A stretch of DNA of 64,000 nucleotides from Elmis aenea (lineage: Eukaryota > Arthropoda > Insecta > Coleoptera > Elmidae), in NCBI GenBank assembly GCA_947652605.1, contig OX393582.1, positions 10,192,544 to 10,256,543 on the forward strand. Direction: 5' to 3'. Below the pieces are notes generated by a model. It was not told where the DNA came from. It was given only the letters and a program-made list of their open reading frames with translations, and made no database searches. The first letter of the stretch is position 1. Each line of letters begins with the position of its first letter. Shown here in pieces: positions 55,237 through 64,000 of this stretch. Made by a program: the position numbers and the translations under genes.

Positions 55237-55860
55237 GCAAAGTTATACGTGCCACTGGCCATTTCCTTCGGAAAAATATGGGAAACAACTGAAAAGCTGA
55301 ATAATAAAAGTAATTTTTGCGATCGCGTTGGCCAGGAAACCGTCGGAGATAAAATCGAAATCCTTCTAATTTCAATTCGCACATCCTTTGCAAGTAAAAT
55401 GGTGCAAAGTTTTTAGAAAAATCTTAAAAGGTTTGGGCGAAACACGCGAAAAACGAGGCTCTTGTAAAAACGGTTTCCCCTATGTTAAACGCCTATGCAA
55501 GTCGCATAGATTTAGTTATAATAACTTGTCAAATCATGGGTTTTTTGCAGGAATTTCGTTTTTGACGTATTTCTCCGGAACCGTTTAAGATTTTTTTTAA
55601 AACCTTTGGATCATTTTACTTGCAAAAGATGCGCGCATTGGTAAATAGAAGAAATTTGATTATATTTCTGGCGGTTTCATGGTCAACGCGATCGCAAAAA
55701 TTACTTTTGTCATTTACCTTTTTAGTTTTTTTACCTATTTTGCCGAAGAAAATGGCCAGTGGCACGTATAACTCTGCAAAACTTTTAGTTTTGATGTTCT
55801 TGATGCAATAAACATAGCTTTAATCAGATTCTATCGACAACATATCGTGACCTTCCCTGG
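55237..55860. mobile_element. family B foldback, copy 3
   Basis: Shows both arms of family B: 'tacgtgccactggccatttcc' at about 55245-55265 and its complement near 55752-55770, plus the right terminus 'atatcgtgaccttccctggt'. The outermost part of the left arm is missing. It directly abuts a family A end, repeating the B-inside-A arrangement seen at 1342-3437. Confidence 0.75.
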
Positions 55861-55865
55861 TCAGA

Positions 55866-55954
55866 AAGGGAAACAATTTGTCTAATTTAAACTTCTTTGT
55901 AGCTTTTACCGTTCATCAGATCCCAATAGTGGCCCTTCTATGTGGACCACCCTG
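55866..55954. mobile_element. family A foldback, right terminal fragment
   Basis: 'ggaaacaatttgtctaattt' through 'tatgtggaccaccctg' matches the last 90 bases of family A. Only the right terminus remains. Confidence 0.75.
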
Positions 55955-56170
55955 TTTATTTATATTAATAATAAACATTTTCAGCACAATATTTTTAACA
56001 AATCATTTATTTACTAATATTTAAAGGCAAACTAAATTTTCTACAACTTGTGTTTGTCCAACCATATTGGGTACATTTATTAATGCGGGCCAATGGCATT
56101 TTATAGCCTAAGGCGAGGCCCTAGGCCACGGCCTCGCATTTATAAGTGGGCCGAAAGACGAGATATTTTT
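55955..56170. other. hAT subterminal-like sequence
   Basis: 'ggcgaggccctaggccacgg' at about 56111-56130 shares GGCCCTAGGC with the hAT-like end at 17348. It may be the 5' part of the hAT element whose transposase follows. Confidence 0.4.
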
Positions 56171-56700
56171 TTAAGCCAAATATTGAGGTTTAAACATTAT
56201 TTATTCATTTTTTAATCAATAGCATCGTAAAAATGTGTTTAAATTTAAATATATTCTCAAGTTGATCAATCACTAGATTTAGACTTAAACAACCTGAAAA
56301 AAAGTTTAAAAATGACATATCAGTTGATAATTTGGATGGCGAAATCGAGCATTTTTTGCATTTAATCAGATCGATGGAAAAAAGTACTCTTAAATGTAAT
56401 GTTAAAATTAATTTTAACAAATGATGTATCCAATACGTTTTGGAACAATCATATATTGTTAAAGATATTTCTAACATTACCTGTCACTAATGCAAGTAGA
56501 GAACAAAGTTTTTCTGCTATAAAGGAGTCAAAAATTACCTTAAAAATAGTTTAGTAGAACATAAATCGTCATCTTTAGCACTCTTGTACATTGAAATTAA
56601 GGGAGTAAAATAATTAGATTGTAGTGACTTTATAGCTGAATAAACAACGCAAAAGTGTAGAAAAGTTTAATTTGCGAAATAAATGTTTATTTTAATAAGT
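56171..56700 (+). pseudogene. hAT transposase C-terminal remnant
   Basis: In two frames the sequence gives NHILLKIFLTLPVTNASREQ, SFSAIK, then KNYLKNSLVEHKSSSLALLY and IEIKGVK. This is the hAT dimerisation domain of the family whose proteins end L-P-V-T-x-A-x-x-E-R-S-F-S-x-L-K, then K-N-x-L-R, then L-x-x-L-x-L-L. The frameshift lies at about 56525. Upstream, D-N-L-D-G-E-I-E-H-F remains of the core. No intact end was found. Confidence 0.8.
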
Positions 56701-57308
56701 TTTTAAAAAGCTTGTTTGGTTATGACGTTATAATAGTTTTTTTTTTCTACGAACACTAATGTAAATGACTCTTACCGCACAGCCTGCATGCATAGTGAGT
56801 GAGTCTTTACGCACGGTATACAAAACGCATTCTTGTCTAGATATGTCAAAGTAGGCTTATGTCAAAATTGACAAGACAACGTAATTACACGTGTTTATTA
56901 GCCAAAAAGACGTTAAAATCGTAGGTATTATGTGATCGTAGAAAAAGTATGCTACATAACACGAGTTGTAAAGCAATTACGCATTCATGCGTAATATGTT
57001 TCTTACAACTCTTGTTATGTAATATATTGTTTTAATCTTGTGGTATTGTATTTATTGCTTGGTTATCATTTTTTAAGGGACCTTTAAAATACATTAGACT
57101 TAGGGCCCGTAACAAAGTTAAAACGCCATTGATACTGTTCATTGTAGGGGTTTTACTTAATATAAAAGTTAAAGATTCTTATAGTAGAGCCTAATTCGTG
57201 GCGATATTCAAAAGTGTGTATTAACTTAAATTAATAAATGCAAAAAGTTAACCAAACATTTTTTAAAACCTCTGAATGGCATTTTATACCAAGCCTTATT
57301 ATACTGTA
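56701..57308. other. unique AT-rich DNA
   Basis: Nothing recognised. No coding frames above 60 codons with any domain. Confidence 0.45.
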
Positions 57309-57523
57309 CAGGAAAAACCTCTCTTACTCGACTTTCAGGGGGTGTTATATAAATCGAAGTATGGAGAAAACTCGACTTAGGGAGGTACTGATTATAAACT
57401 GAAGGATTAAGACAGGGTCATAAAGGTTTATACGGTGTGCACTGATTTCAACGACTCTTTTTATTGTCGAGCAATTGAGGTAAATCGAGTTACACGTTTA
57501 TCGAGTAATAAAGGTATCACCTG
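57309..57523. mobile_element. pogo/Tigger-like short MITE
   Basis: CAGGAAAAACCTCTCTTACTC at the left pairs roughly with the inverted right end GAGTAATAAAGGTATCACCTG. TCGACTT/AATCGAG words recur five times within 215 bp. The A-C-C-T-C-T-x-T-T-A-x-T-C-G end resembles pogo-type termini. TA is present only at the left edge, so the boundary is uncertain. Confidence 0.5.
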
Positions 57524-58483
57524 TTTTTAACTTTTTATTGGTTTACCCGAATCTCTATCTCTTACATTAAGCGAGATTCCTGCAGCACATAGGCCAATAT
57601 CCCGAATGAAGTAATGCACATTTTACGTCGGGTTATACAACTTATAAAAGCAATGTATGTGTACGAGATATCTTTGTAATTGAAACTTTTGGAACTACCC
57701 CCGAATTTATTAAATATCACACACCGCCAATGTTGATGATGATACAGTTAGTAAAGTAAAAGAAACTGGGGGGTGCGTCGTCGTCCCTAGGGGCCGTGGA
57801 TTGCGTTTGTTCGCATCTGTGTCACGTATCTCTCTAACTACAAATTTCATTATAAATAATGAATTAGTTACAAGTAATTTCGTTCCTCTATCTGGTATTT
57901 GGATGTTCCACACGAGCGACTCTGGTATCTATTAGTGTGTAAAGAAAGACAATGAAGTCGGCCACGAAAGTCGGCAGATAGGGTAAGCAGAATTAAGAAT
58001 GCGATGCGAGAACGCACTGGCTAGCGGAGATAATCTTATTACATAATTAATAGAGTATTTTAAGCCCATAACGCGGTTATGACTTTGTTACTCGGCTTCT
58101 TTTTGCGAAGAAAATATCAGATTACAGCAGGACTAATATACGACTCCTGAAACTTGTCGTTGTAGTATATTGCACATACAAATATGTAGGCGGTTACTTT
58201 GATTAGACGAAACACTATAAACGACCCTTTCTAATTGTAAAAATGCACTGTATAATATCCTAGTGTAAGAGAGAATTACATCGGTTAAATACTTCGTCAT
58301 GTCGTAGGTCATATGGAGTTAATTAGGAGTATAAAACTAATTAAATGATTAGCAATTATCAATTCCTTAAGGTTTAACAGTTGTGAAAGTGTGCACAAAC
58401 AAACTGACCTGCAGTGATAGCGTTACTAAGGTGTAACAAGACAGTAAATGAAAATTTCAAGTTAGTGAAGCTATTTAAAATAC
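57524..58483. other. unique DNA, CpG-richer in part
   Basis: The 57560-58120 part is repeat-free and less AT-rich. A 67-codon minus frame (57710-57913) is unrecognised. No regulatory motif stands out. Confidence 0.4.
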
Positions 58484-58883
58484 CTAAAGCTGGATCCACA
58501 CCAATAAAAATTGGCGTTGTGCGTTGTATTTGACGCAAATTTGCTCGTGTGCGTCGACATTTTTGTTGGTGTGGACTGTGCGCCGCATAGAAATGCACGC
58601 AAATAATTTCGTGACGAACAACGCACGCTATCCATCGTGCTGTCGGTTTTTAGCCAACTTCAAAGAGATTTGCGCCGCACAGTCTTGTCAATGTAGACTT
58701 GATTTTGAGTGCATTGTTCTGCATAAACAAACGTGCACAAGTGGATTCGGCCGTTCAACGCACAAGATAACTATTTACGTGGTAAAATACTTAACCAGAT
58801 TTAAATTTGCGCCGCAAATGTTTGTGTTGAATTTGAAATACAAAATACAACATAAATTTTTATTGATGTGGATCCAGCTTTAG
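58484..58883. mobile_element. 400-bp MITE with 28-bp inverted ends
   Basis: CTAAAGCTGGATCCACACCA and its inverted match GATGTGGATCCAGCTTTAG mark the ends; the match extends through AATAAAAATT (one mismatch in about 29). Inside, TTTGCGCCGCA and GTGCGTCG-type words recur. The edge CTAAAG...CTTTAG makes a TAA/TTA duplication possible, which would fit PIF/Harbinger. Two overlapping frames (74 and 119 codons) inside have no domain. Confidence 0.8.
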
Positions 58884-59158
58884 AAAGTTTAAATTAATGT
58901 AGCTTCTGTAAGTTAGACTCCTCGCAAAATAATGACTTAATTTCTCGTAAGTTCGTTGATAACAGAAATATTTCGACAATGTAAAAAAATGAACACTCTG
59001 GATACCTTTAAGTACTTTTTAAAACAGTGGTATGTCTTGATAGAGCAATTTTGTTTTATTACACCTACTGGTGTTGTAGATTACAACTAATCTAGTCTAA
59101 GAGCAATTTTTTCCTTATAGTATCTTAAGCTAAAGTGTTTACTGACTTTACCCATTGG
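58884..59158. other. AT-rich DNA
   Basis: Nothing recognised. Confidence 0.5.
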
Positions 59159-59270
59159 TACGGTGACCATATGTCCTTTATTATATAGGACAGTCCTTTA
59201 TTTAAAAGCGATGTCCTTTAGATATATTTATTTTTTGAAAACTCAATTTTGTCCTTTATTTTAAAAATAT
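59159..59270 (+). mobile_element. hAT-like left end with GTCCTTTA repeats
   Basis: CGGTGACCATATGTCC resembles the common hAT end (C-A-x-GGTGACCATAxGTCC). GTCCTTTA follows four times within 90 bases (about 59174-59258). It may be the left end of the hAT whose transposase remnant lies at 60100-60700, with a retrotransposon inserted between; the right end was not found. Confidence 0.5.
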
Positions 59271-59544
59271 TTAGGCAATACATTAATTGGTGTGTATTGT
59301 GCAGGCGAGATACTGAACAGTTGTATTAGTATTGGTATAAAATCCTTTCAATCCAATTGATATCTAAGTTAAACAGTAAATAATTTTCCTACTTTTATAT
59401 CTATTCGATGCAAGTTAAAAATTACTAAAAAATATGTTCAACAACAAAAACTACTAGGGTACAGTAAAACTATGTGGTTGACTCTATTATCGGCTTTGGA
59501 AATAATTTTGAAACTGCTGCTCTTAAAATATACTTTTTAGAACT

Positions 59545-60055
59545 TCTTTAGAATTTCTGGCAAACACTAATGATTTAGACCGGCTTCAAAAATTGCAAAA
59601 TAGGGCTATGAGAATTATTTTACACTGTTCCAGATACACCAAAATTACTCTGATGCTGGATACTTTACAGTGGCTTAGTATTAAACAACGGATAATTTTT
59701 AATACGATTATTTTCATTTTTAAGATTATAAATAACCTGTTTCCAAATTCTTTGTCAATATATGTAACCCAAAACGCTGATGTTTATAACTATCCGACTA
59801 GAAAATGTAAAGACTTTAAATTGCCATTCAGGACACGAAATTACACTCAAAATTCTATTTTTTATAAAGGACTGAAATTTTACAATGAATTATCAAGTGA
59901 ACTTAAAAGTGAAACTGATGTTGTAAGGTTTAGACGTAAGCCTAGTAGTCATATTAAGGAAAAGTTTTAAATTTTATATATTTATATATGTACATGTTAT
60001 AAAATGTAAACATAATTAGCAAATCGCTAAAATAAATTACATTATTATTATTATT
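59545..60055 (+). pseudogene. CR1/Jockey-like retrotransposon 3' end
   Basis: The frame from about 59553 reads LDRLQKLQNRAMRIILHCSR (the D-x-L-x-x-L-Q-N-R-A-x-R-I-I motif), LDTLQWLSIKQRIIF and LPFRTRNYTQNSIFYKGLKF. This is the conserved C-terminus of CR1/Jockey-group polyproteins. It closes with a short AT-rich UTR and an (ATT)n tail at 60038-60054. The element is strongly 5'-truncated; the 125-codon part from 59593 is uninterrupted, so it is not very old. Confidence 0.88.
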
Positions 60056-60099
60056 AGAACAGGAGAAATGTCCTACAATTCTCAAAAACTTTTTTATAA

Positions 60100-60700
60100 T
60101 GATCCCTTTACTAAAGCATGGTTTCTTCCCCATTGTCAAGCTTTAACCTTTTATTAAAATATTCTAAAATTTATATTTTTTACGCAACTGGTAAAAAATC
60201 ACTATCAAAATACAAACTCCCTTAGAGAATTTGTGCAAGATAATATCGAACTTGTATCGATTATCTATTTAAATCAGTGGGATATGCTGTTTTAAAAAAT
60301 GACTGAAATGGACCTGATTCTTTCATTTAAAATGCCGTTTTGTCCAAAGTAAACAGAATTGTAATGTTTGTATTCAATATAAAAAAGTTGCACATAAAAG
60401 AGGATAATTATTTGGATGAAATTTGTCTCATCAAAAACTTCGTATTTAAAGAAAAATTACACGAATGGCAGCAAAGTTCAATAACTGTGGAACAAAAACA
60501 GGTTTCAATATTTCTAAAAATGTATTACCTGTCTCTAATTTGCTTAAAGTTCAAACGCATCTACAAAGATGGTGTTTTTTATCATTAATATTTTTGGACC
60601 GATGAAGAAAACAATTTCAACTGAAAATCGAAACACTTAGGCTGGATTTATGCCGAATATAATGATTTTATGAACTGTGTAAAAGTTTTTAATTGAATGA
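60100..60700 (+). pseudogene. hAT transposase remnant, degenerate
   Basis: Scattered frames give NIKKLHIKEDNYLDEICLIK and KLHEWQQSSITVEQK (60340-60500), then NLLKVQTHL and WTDEENNFN in shifted frames near 60530-60630. The order (a D-x-x-x-D-E-x-x-x-x-K segment, an E-W block, N-L-x-K-L, W-T-D-E-K-N) fits the C-terminal third of Ac-like hAT transposases. It lacks the usual E-R-x-F-S. Moderately supported only. Confidence 0.45.
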
Positions 60701-62594
60701 AAATTACATGATAATATACATTCCTAACATTAAAGTAAAAATAGAAATGTAAATAATTGGTAAATTTATATTAATTAAATATTTAAAATTATTGGTGTTG
60801 TTGCATTGCCAGCGATTCATAGGTACCCCTTATAAAACATGAAATGCACATAAACGCCGTAGACGTAGTATCGCAGAAAATTAGCAGGAAAAACTAAATA
60901 TCACCAAATAAAGAGAAAAACCAGGTTGGAAGAGATTTATGAAGTGGGTACAAGCAGACGTCCTTAATGAAATATAAATGGAAGAATTGGACAATGGAAC
61001 AGTTTAAATATAGACATAGAATTATTTTCGATTTTTTTTTGTGCAAATAGATGGATAAAGAAAAAGAGAAGAAGTTTTATACAAAAAAAGAATTTCACTA
61101 TATGGTACTAAAAACTAAATAAACTTTACCTGTTCTAATTTTGCTATGCGATTATGGCCTCTGTCTAAACTTCGAATACCATAATTTAGCTAATCACTTT
61201 TTAAAAAGGACAATTACCTATGAAATTGGAATATAAGGTTATACAAATTATCGGCAATTCTGCAAAAACTATAAAATTCCAATGCAGTTCTTCTCAAGCA
61301 CCCGGAACACACTTTTCCTCAATTAATCATTTTCTATATTAAGTGGACTCACAAATCCTTTATAAAAATGGTCTACTAATGTACTTGTAGACATATTTAC
61401 TATTTAGTGATTCTCAGTATATTTTTGTTGAAATATAAAAACATTGTCTTCGAATGAAACCTAATCAATCTACTCCCCAATTTGTTTTAAGTAAAACATA
61501 CAGATTTCATTCGATTTGTAGAGTTGATTACGGCTGCCCGAAAAAATCGAATTTCAGGGAATCTCATGTTATTTGTCTAACATGTTTTAGTAGTCGAACT
61601 TCAAATATTTACATTCATTAAGGATTCTAATCATATTTCTGTGGATTAGGTAAACGACCAATATTTGTGGCATGTTCCTCACAGCATATGTGGGAAATGT
61701 TGGCTCAACTATAAGTAAACTCCGAAATTAGACTTTGGAAACGAATTAATTCACGTGGAATATAATTAGTCGTGTGCCAGGGTGCAGAGAGTGTCTTATT
61801 TTTAATGAAAATGCACATCTTCTCATTAATATAAACCATGAACGATTAATTCTGGCAATTTTAGATATAGGTAAAGGTCAAATTCACATGATTTGTGAAA
61901 TAATGTTGGTGTAAGGAAATTATGTTGTCATAGGCAATTGTCAGCATAAAGTAAAATATAGAGAGCACGGTTCAATTATTTCACTCATGCATATTAATTT
62001 CCGTCTCTTAGTGTTTACCCAGTAATTTTTAATCTTTATTTTATGAAATGATTTGTGGGCTTACTAGATCAGAAAAACTTAAAGCTGAAAATTTGGCGAA
62101 CACAAGACGATGTCTCTAACATGCTTGATTTTTTCATGAAATTTGGTACAAACCCATTTAAGGGTATCCTGAAGCCAGTGGTGCAGTCAGATTTTAGATA
62201 AATTAATCGCTAAACTTATTTTGTCAATTTTGACATCGAAAAAAAATCATAGGCTTTGTGAGTGTAAACTGAATTTTAAAATAAGATGCCAAAGTACGGT
62301 TTTTGATGCTTTACAATTAAAAAAAAGTTCATGAAAATCGAACTTTTTATAGGGGTGATCCGCTTTAATTAAAATGGGTCACACTGTATAAAAATAATTT
62401 TTATTTGTACCTAACTCTAAAATTATTTTTTGGTTCTGCAAAATGTAAATTTGAAAAATTGTACAAATTACGTTAAGATTTAAGATATTTTATTTTCACT
62501 TTCATTTTTAAAATACAAACAAAATATATCTTCTGAAAATAAAAAGAACGTTATATTAAAATTTTATTTTTAGAGGGTAACAATACAAAATAAC
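60701..62594. other. unique DNA, nothing recognised
   Basis: The longest repeat-poor stretch in the right half. At about 62350-62390 'ggggtgatccgctttaatta...gggtcacactgta' resembles a repeat right end. The 61480-62040 part is slightly richer in CpG. No coding domain was found on either strand. Confidence 0.4.
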
Positions 62595-62720
62595 TTTTAA
62601 TGAAACGTTATTGCTTAATATAACGTTATTAAAATATCGTTACGTTATTGTTTTAGAAATTATAGTTGAATCGTTATTATAACGTTATCGGGTATCGTTA
62701 CTTTACGTTTTCCATCCCTG
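62595..62720. mobile_element. hAT-like right end with AACGTTAT repeats
   Basis: The right terminus ACGTTTTCCATCCCTG (ending at 62720) is preceded by about seven AACGTTAT/CGTTATT words. The layout mirrors the GAACGAAAACG array of the element at 11082-12264. The left end was not located. Confidence 0.55.
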
Positions 62721-62764
62721 GTTATGACAGACCAATAAAACAAATATTTTAAGCCTGGTTCTTA

Positions 62765-63018
62765 CCAAGCTCGGTGGCTGGTTGGTTTGCAACCTAGCGA
62801 GTAAAGTTGGGAGGCGTGGGTTCGAATCCCGCGGCCGTCTGTCATCGTAAAAGTTTCAGGTGGTTTCCCCTACCTACTATAGGCAAATGCTGTGACAGTA
62901 CTTCCACCTACCCTCTACCCTTACTCACCTAATCCTAGTTCCCTCCTCCTCCACTTCGGTGATTAGCCATAGCAGCAAAAACATGCTGAAGTAAAACAAA
63001 TCAGATTTAAAACAAAAA
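62765..63018 (+). mobile_element. tRNA-derived SINE with 10-bp target duplication
   Basis: The head resembles a tRNA: an A-box-like TGGCTGGTTGGT (62775-62786) and a perfect B box GGTTCGAATCC (62819-62829), the internal promoter of RNA polymerase III. The body includes GGTGGTTTCCCCTACC and 'ataggcaaatgctgtgacag', similar to a central domain I recall from insect SINEs. It is flanked by CTGGTTCTTA at 62755-62764 and again at 63019-63028. The tail is A-rich. It is not a functional tRNA gene, because the anticodon arm and acceptor pairing are poor. Confidence 0.85.
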
Positions 63019-63034
63019 CTGGTTCTTATAAATA

Positions 63035-63160
63035 CAGGGTGCACCACGACCCTGAGATTCTTCGATAGCTCCTTTATTAATGAAAATATCAAAAAAAAAT
63101 TAATACAAATATTGTGCGAACCTATTTTCTACATAACCTAAAATTATTTTCAAATATACA
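63035..63160. other. CAGGGTGCACC repeat end
   Basis: CAGGGTGCACCACGACCCTG after TA at about 63036 begins another CAGGGTG-type sequence, which stops at the next such end at about 63161. Its partner was not found. Confidence 0.5.
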
Positions 63161-63680
63161 GGGTGTTTCGTTTGACCGGCACATATAAAAATTTAATTTT
63201 TTTAAATAGAACACCCTGTATATTTTTACATTTTTGGATTCCTCTTAAAATTTACTTTAAAAAATTTATGAGGTTATATGGGTCAAGTCAACAGTTTTCG
63301 TAAAATTTACATTTTTATGAAATTTTTGAGCACTTTACAGCACTTTACAGCACTTTCAATTTTTTTTTACATTAAAGTTATTTAAAAAAGCGGTAAAATT
63401 TCGTTTAAAATTGAGATTGACAATAGATTAATTAACACTTTGCACTAGCTACATTTTTAAAATATTATACAGGGTGTTTTTTACGCTTGGTCAAACTTGT
63501 GAAACTTTAAACATCAATAAGTCATTTTTCTTAAATGCAACACCCTGTATATTTTTACATTTTCTTGTAGAGAATTTAATTGTCTTTCGAAATTATTAAG
63601 CATGTCCTATACCTAAAGTTAATATTTTTCGAGCTATCTCGATTTTTATTAGTATTACTAAGGCAATTAAAATATTTTAA
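63161..63680 (-). repeat. dispersed repeat family C, copy 2, with several CAGGGTG ends
   Basis: CAGGGTGTTTCGTTTGACC, ACACCCTGTATATTTTTACA (twice, about 63212 and 63540) and ATACAGGGTGTTTTTTACGC (about 63471) occur within 400 bases. Blocks match copy 1 at 34525-34930. The repeat lies just beyond the 3' end of the transposase remnant, so it may be that element's terminal region. Confidence 0.65.
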
Positions 63681-63789
63681 AGTCGGCCATGGACGTAAGT
63701 CGTAATTTTTCAAAGAATTTTTAAACAAAAGAATAAAAAGAGCTGCAACTTTAATTTTAGGCTAAAAATGTAACCCTTTTTCCCGAAAT

Positions 63790-64000
63790 TTATCGTATAA
63801 ATTGTTCAAGATTATGTCCTTGTTCTACGCACAGCCGTAGACCTTGTCTGAAAGACTCTAGCTCCCTTTATAACATTTCGGGGGTTATACCATCAAAAGC
63901 AACACGAATCTTGTTCTGCACATCTTCAGCAGTTGTTGGGGGGTCTTGATACACCTATTTTATGGGTCCCCACAAAAATAAATCTATAGGGGTAAGATCA
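63790..64000 (-). pseudogene. Tc1/mariner-type DDE transposase C-terminus (partial)
   Basis: The minus frame entering from the window edge reads DLTPIDLFLWGPIK, a stop, VYQDPPTTAEDVQNKIRVAF, DGITPEML, a stop, and RELESFRQGLRLCVEQGHNL. The L-T-P-x-D-x-F-L-W-G motif carries the last catalytic Asp of mariner-like DDE transposases, and the P-P-T-T-x-E-D and E-x-F-R-x-x-L-x-x-C blocks follow in the usual order. Two in-frame stops show it is dead. The N-terminal part lies beyond 64000. Confidence 0.88.

Noticed and set aside
62769..62840. Functional tRNA gene
   Set aside because: The A and B boxes are present, but the flanking target duplication, SINE body and poor acceptor/anticodon pairing show it is the head of a SINE.
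1..64000. CRISPR array or bacterial operon
   Set aside because: No regularly spaced identical repeats, no ribosome-binding sites and no bacterial genes; all coding remnants are eukaryotic mobile elements.
1..64000. Endogenous viral element or LTR retrotransposon
   Set aside because: I saw no gag, protease, integrase, capsid or viral polymerase motifs, and no long direct terminal repeats.

Overview
The window is 64 kb of AT-rich eukaryotic nuclear DNA, almost certainly from an arthropod and most likely an insect. The evidence is the repeat content: insect-type non-LTR reverse transcriptases, a Penelope-like element, hAT, piggyBac, PIF/Harbinger and Tc1/mariner relatives, many palindromic elements whose termini begin CAGGGTG next to a TA dinucleotide, a tRNA-derived SINE, and a degenerate AGGTT tract. 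A 200-base run of N (43783-43982) marks an assembly gap. There is no bacterial gene organisation, rRNA, functional tRNA or CRISPR array. I cannot name the species; the repeats would fit a beetle or hemipteran, but this is a weak inference.

Layout. 1-6.2 kb: two large foldback elements (family A), each carrying further inserted elements. 6.2-13.2 kb: unique AT-rich DNA, an AGGTT tract, a possible recursive splice site, a 1 kb palindromic element and a 1.2 kb hAT element. 13.2-15.8 kb: two nested composite elements. 15.8-22.2 kb: a CpG-richer unique block and a decayed non-LTR element. 22.2-24.4 kb: a DNA transposon remnant with a pipsqueak-type helix-turn-helix, and a hairpin MITE. 24.4-29.6 kb: a 16-bp minisatellite, a GC-richer unique block and two foldbacks. 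29.6-31.6 kb: a Harbinger element with a Myb/SANT-like gene remnant and a nested hAT. 32-38 kb: rearranged reverse-transcriptase pieces, a piggyBac remnant and a nearly intact non-LTR open reading frame. 38-44 kb: unique DNA and two short hAT elements carrying GGAGC repeats. 44-49.3 kb: one candidate host-gene exon, a Penelope-like element in an inverted-arm arrangement, and two decayed hAT elements. 49-52 kb: further non-LTR remnants. 52.4-53.8 kb: a second, oppositely oriented copy of the pipsqueak-type element. 54-64 kb: hAT remnants, MITEs, a SINE with a target-site duplication, and the C-terminus of a Tc1/mariner-type transposase.

The only convincing non-transposon coding segment is 44185-44467 (+), which has a splice acceptor, an open frame and a splice donor. 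Most of the window may therefore be intron or intergenic DNA of a gene whose other exons lie outside or are too short to recognise. Two sites 31 kb apart on the same strand (7498 and 38961) join a 3' splice site directly to a 5' splice site and share their flanks, which would suit recursive splicing of a long intron but is unproven.

The most interesting structures are the pair of pipsqueak-type elements, which keep only N- and C-terminal pieces of a transposase and carry many copies of a TGTCAAYTA site; the related architecture of other elements with subterminal site arrays; the Penelope-like element with inverted arms, each holding a hammerhead-like motif; the tandem splice-site pair; and the unidentified exon. 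All assignments come from reading motifs, repeats and target duplications by eye; no database search was run.
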